From positions 1-9,024 of the forward strand of contig JBBRPC010000152.1 of the NCBI GenBank assembly GCA_038228615.1: a DNA stretch of 9,024 nt, read 5' to 3'. Position 1 is the first letter of the stretch, and each line of letters starts with the position of its first letter. Made by a program: the position numbers and the translations under genes. The stretch comes from F1-120-MAGs023 sp038228615. GTDB taxonomy: Bacteria; Actinomycetota; Acidimicrobiia; IMCC26256; PALSA-610. A model generated the notes under the pieces. The model saw nothing but the letters and a program-made list of their open reading frames with translations. It searched no databases and had not been told where the DNA came from. Shown in pieces: positions 6,614 to 9,024 of this stretch.

Positions 6614-6631
6614 GTGGGCCGTGCGACCCAC
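6614..6631. repeat. Short inverted repeat upstream of the nuo promoter
   Basis: GTGGG (6614-6618) and CCCAC (6627-6631) form a perfect 5-base dyad around an 8-base centre. It lies just upstream of where the -35 of the nuo promoter would be, and upstream of the divergent lipase gene, so it could be a shared operator. I recognise no known regulator site. Chance occurrence is quite possible. Confidence 0.25.
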
Positions 6632-6689
6632 TGCACGCACCGCGCACCTTTCCGCCAGCAACGCAAGAACTGGTTAGTTGGAACGCTTG

Positions 6690-7700
6690 ATGCGCCGAGA
6701 TATGAGAAGTGAAACGGTTCGTCACGCAATGATGCACCTCCGGCGTATCGACGCTGTCGCGGCAGCACCAGCGCGAAGCTCAGATCGCATGCGGACGGCG
6801 TTTGTGTTGTCCGGAGGTGGCAATCAAGGGGTCGCCCAAATCGGAATGCTCCGGGCGCTGATCGAACGCGACATCATTCCCGACGTCGTGGTGGGCTGTT
6901 CGGCAGGTGCACTCAACGGGGCTGCGTTGTGTTACGCACCCAATCTCACCGGCATCGCACGACTTGGCGTGGTATGGAACGAACTCACAAGCGACGACGT
7001 CTTCCCTGGTGGCAAGCTCGCGAGGGCGTGGAACGTCGTGCGCCGAGGTACGCATTTGTTCCCGAATGACGGCTTGGCACAGGTGATCGAGCGCGCGACT
7101 CCGGCGCGCTCGTTTGGAGACCTCGCGATTCCACTTCGTGTCATCGCTGCTGACCTCGACACTGGCGAAGAAGTGGTCTTTTGTCGGGGCCCACTTGCGC
7201 CAGCCCTACTGGCCTCGTCAGCACTGCCGGGAGTGTTCCCCGTGATCCGACACGATGGGCGCCGACTCGTCGACGGAGGCGTGGTGGATTCTGTACCGTT
7301 ATGGCACGCTTTGTGCGGGCCTGTTGATCGAGTCTTCGTGTTAAACGTCTCCAATGGCGTCAGCGACCGCCCCATGAGATCCCCACTTGATGTCGTTATG
7401 ACCTCATTCGCACATTCGCGCAATATGCGTTACGAACTCGATAGACGCTACGCCTCGGATCAAGTGGAGATCGTCGAACTCCCGCGGCCGCTGGATCCCC
7501 GCGAACTGTTCGATTTTTCCGGCGCAAACCATCTCATCAACTGCGCGTACGACCTGTGTGCTCCTGCGCTCGACGCATACCTCGCCGGACAGGTGATCGC
7601 GACACCAGAGGATCAGCAGATCCAACGCAAACTCCGTGTGCGCCCCAGAATCCGCACGAGCCGAAGTGCCGCCGCACAGAAATTCCCAGCAGCGCGTTGA
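6690..7700 (+). CDS. Patatin-like phospholipase / NTE-family esterase
   Basis: Predicted serine lipase or lysophospholipase of the patatin family, which uses a Ser-Asp dyad to hydrolyse acyl esters of lipids. With the start at 6690 it has 336 residues. Motifs in order: the glycine-rich oxyanion loop SGGGNQGVAQIGMLRAL (about 41-57), the nucleophile elbow GCSAG with S71 inside VVGCSAGALNGAAL, and the catalytic aspartate D195 in LVDGGVVDSVPL. No signal peptide or membrane segment is seen, so it is probably cytosolic or peripheral. The carboxy end (about 312-336) is rich in Arg/Lys. The ATG at 6690 has GGA seven bases upstream. Homologues, as I recall them, begin near MRTAFVLSGGG, which corresponds to the ATG at 6789, and that site lacks a ribosome motif. 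The first 33 residues are thus uncertain. It is divergent from nuo and 45 bases upstream of the ABC genes. Confidence 0.88.
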   Translation: MRRDMRSETVRHAMMHLRRIDAVAAAPARSSDRMRTAFVLSGGGNQGVAQIGMLRALIERDIIPDVVVGCSAGALNGAALCYAPNLTGIARLGVVWNELTSDDVFPGGKLARAWNVVRRGTHLFPNDGLAQVIERATPARSFGDLAIPLRVIAADLDTGEEVVFCRGPLAPALLASSALPGVFPVIRHDGRRLVDGGVVDSVPLWHALCGPVDRVFVLNVSNGVSDRPMRSPLDVVMTSFAHSRNMRYELDRRYASDQVEIVELPRPLDPRELFDFSGANHLINCAYDLCAPALDAYLAGQVIATPEDQQIQRKLRVRPRIRTSRSAAAQKFPAAR

Positions 7701-7745
7701 TCAACTGACTCCGATCAGAAATTTAATCCGTGCCACACTGAAGGC

Positions 7746-8546
7746 ATGTCAACAACCGACCCCTCGCTCCCAGTACCCCAGAACACGCCGGTTACCACTT
7801 CGGCACCCCAAGCGGATCCCGAGACCGCGGCGGCGCGAGTCGTAGGTGCATCGAAGATTTACGGTCGTGACGACCACAGCGTCTACGCGCTGAATGACGT
7901 GACAGTTGCATTCGCACGTGGACAATTCACCGCGATCATGGGACCTTCCGGTTCGGGCAAGAGCACCTTGATGCACTGCGCTGCCGGACTCGATGAACTC
8001 ACAATTGGTGAAGCATTCATCGGCGAAGTGAACCTCTCCCAACTCAAAGACAAAGAACTCACCGCGTTGCGCCGCGACAAAGTCGGTTTCGTGTTCCAAG
8101 CATTCAATCTCGTTCCCACACTCACAGCGATCGAAAACATCACGCTTCCCATCGCACTCGCCGGTCGCAAACCAGATCAAGTGTGGGTCGACGAAGTTGT
8201 CAAGATCACCGGGTTGGATTCACGTCTTTCCCATCGACCGTCGGAGCTGTCGGGTGGTCAACAACAGCGAGTCGCGATCGCGCGAGCGCTCGCATCTCGC
8301 CCCGACATCATCTTTGCCGACGAACCAACGGGAAACCTCGACTCGCGATCAGGGGCAGAAATACTCGACTTCTTGCGGCGAGTCGTGCGCGACCTCGGCC
8401 AAACGATCGTCATGGTCACCCATGATCCCAACGCCGCGAGTTATGCCGACAACGTGCTCTTCCTCGCCGATGGCCGCATCGTCGACGAGATGAGCGAACC
8501 GACCGCAGCGAAAGTGCTCGATCGAATGAAACGGTTCGGCGAATGA
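7746..8546 (+). CDS. ABC transporter ATP-binding protein, LolD/MacB type
   Basis: ATPase that would power the FtsX-like permease encoded next. It has 266 residues. The nucleotide-binding set is complete: Walker A GPSGSGKST (66-74), Q-loop Q118 (FVFQAFNLVP), signature LSGGQQQR (168-175), Walker B IIFADEP with catalytic E193 (188-194), D-loop GNLDS, and H-loop H226 (VMVTHDP). The wording is typical of the LolD/MacB/FtsE-like (MJ0796) subfamily, which acts in lipoprotein, lipid, peptide or antibiotic export, or mechanotransmission, rather than solute import. The first 30 residues are Pro/Thr/Ala-rich and probably disordered, beyond the usual start of the family. The ATG at 7746 follows AAGG by only one base, too close for an ideal ribosome site. 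The stop overlaps the permease ATG (ATGA). The substrate cannot be told. Confidence 0.95.
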   Translation: MSTTDPSLPVPQNTPVTTSAPQADPETAAARVVGASKIYGRDDHSVYALNDVTVAFARGQFTAIMGPSGSGKSTLMHCAAGLDELTIGEAFIGEVNLSQLKDKELTALRRDKVGFVFQAFNLVPTLTAIENITLPIALAGRKPDQVWVDEVVKITGLDSRLSHRPSELSGGQQQRVAIARALASRPDIIFADEPTGNLDSRSGAEILDFLRRVVRDLGQTIVMVTHDPNAASYADNVLFLADGRIVDEMSEPTAAKVLDRMKRFGE

Positions 8547-9024
8547 GTATCACCACCACGCTCGTTCGTCGGGGGCTGCTTGCAAACAAATGGCGTTTGT
8601 TACTCACAGCCATCGCCGTGATGCTCGGCGTCGGCTTCGTCAGCGGCAGCTTCATGCTGCGCGATTCGCTCAAGAACGTGTTCAGCGACTTGACGAGTGA
8701 AATCAACAAGGGCATCGATGTCCAGGTGCGCACCAAGGTCGCGTTCGGTGATGCATCGTCAGGCAATCCCGTACCGGCTTCACTCATCGCAACCGTGCGG
8801 GCGGTACCGGGCGTCGCCGACGTACAAGGCGGTCTCACCGTTCCCGGAGTGACGATCATCGGCAAAGATGGCAAGGCCAAGCTTCCTCAAGGAGGCCCGA
8901 CGCTCGGAGTCTCGTGGATCAACAGCGACACCCTTTCGAGCTTGCATCTGGCGGCAGGACGTAAACCAACCGGCACTACCGAAATCGCACTCGACCGTCG
9001 TGCTGCAGAAAAGACGGGCTATCA
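8543..9024 (+). CDS. ABC transporter permease, FtsX/MacB type, 3' end cut by window edge
   Basis: Membrane partner of the preceding ATPase. About 160 codons are present; related actinobacterial permeases are commonly around 800 residues, so most of the gene lies outside. The ATG at 8543-8545 overlaps the ATPase stop (ATGA), indicating a coupled two-gene unit. A short cytoplasmic start with VRRGLLANKWRLLLTAIAV is followed by one transmembrane helix at about 17-39 and then an extracytoplasmic region (from about 42) of the MacB periplasmic-core type. This region contains the phrase VRAVPGVADVQGGL that is typical of this domain. No cleavable signal peptide is evident; the first helix is a membrane anchor. 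Type VII ABC permeases of this kind usually move lipids, lipoproteins or peptides, or transmit force to cell-wall enzymes. The exact role is unknown. Confidence 0.92.
   Translation, partial: MSITTTLVRRGLLANKWRLLLTAIAVMLGVGFVSGSFMLRDSLKNVFSDLTSEINKGIDVQVRTKVAFGDASSGNPVPASLIATVRAVPGVADVQGGLTVPGVTIIGKDGKAKLPQGGPTLGVSWINSDTLSSLHLAAGRKPTGTTEIALDRRAAEKTGY

Noticed and set aside
7698..7715. Small inverted repeat TGATC/GATCA after the lipase stop as a terminator
   Set aside because: The arms are only five bases, AT-containing, with no following T run; it is not a credible intrinsic terminator.
7697..7727. Possible promoter before the ABC ATPase (TTGATC ... TTTAAT)
   Set aside because: The spacer is 19 bases and both boxes are imperfect; the -35 overlaps the lipase stop. 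It is too weak to list as a feature, though a promoter here is possible.
7749..8180. Minus-strand open frame inside the ABC ATPase gene
   Set aside because: It is fully covered by the ATPase, whose Walker and signature motifs are unmistakable.
1..9024. tRNA, rRNA, CRISPR array, insertion sequence, prophage or defence genes
   Set aside because: No cloverleaf, regularly spaced repeats, terminal inverted repeats, transposase or integrase motifs were seen; almost every base is in a recognised gene.

Overview
The window suggests a moderately high-GC actinobacterium (Actinomycetota). An Acidimicrobiia-type lineage is plausible but not proven. This is inferred from the GC-rich codon use, the actinobacterial look of the FtsX/MacB-type permease start and of NuoI, and the use of GTG and TTG starts. 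I see no mobile element, CRISPR array, tRNA, rRNA or phage gene. The region is compact chromosomal housekeeping DNA, with no gene-free stretch longer than about 190 bases.

Left two thirds (1-6498, minus strand): a tightly packed respiratory complex I operon, transcribed right to left in the order nuoA-nuoB-nuoC-nuoD-nuoH-nuoI-nuoJ-nuoK-nuoL. NuoL runs off the left edge after 429 codons, and nuoM and nuoN would be expected beyond it. Most neighbouring genes overlap by 1-11 bases or abut, so they are probably translationally coupled. The main point is that nuoD is followed directly by nuoH through a 4-base ATGA overlap. The NADH-dehydrogenase module genes nuoE, nuoF and nuoG, which lie between nuoD and nuoH in a standard 14-gene operon, are absent. 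The encoded machine is therefore the quinone-reducing plus proton-pumping part of complex I. It needs either NuoEFG from another locus or another electron donor such as ferredoxin or F420H2.

Middle (6499-6689): a divergent intergenic region. It holds a good -10 candidate (TATACT, minus strand) for the nuo operon, sitting inside a short inverted repeat, plus a second inverted repeat upstream and a possible leader hairpin.

Right third (6690-9024, plus strand): a patatin-like phospholipase/esterase gene, then an ABC-transporter pair. The pair is a LolD/MacB-type ATPase with all nucleotide-binding motifs, overlapping by 4 bases (ATGA) with an FtsX/MacB-type permease cut off by the right edge. 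A lipid-related role linking the lipase and the transporter is possible but rests only on adjacency.
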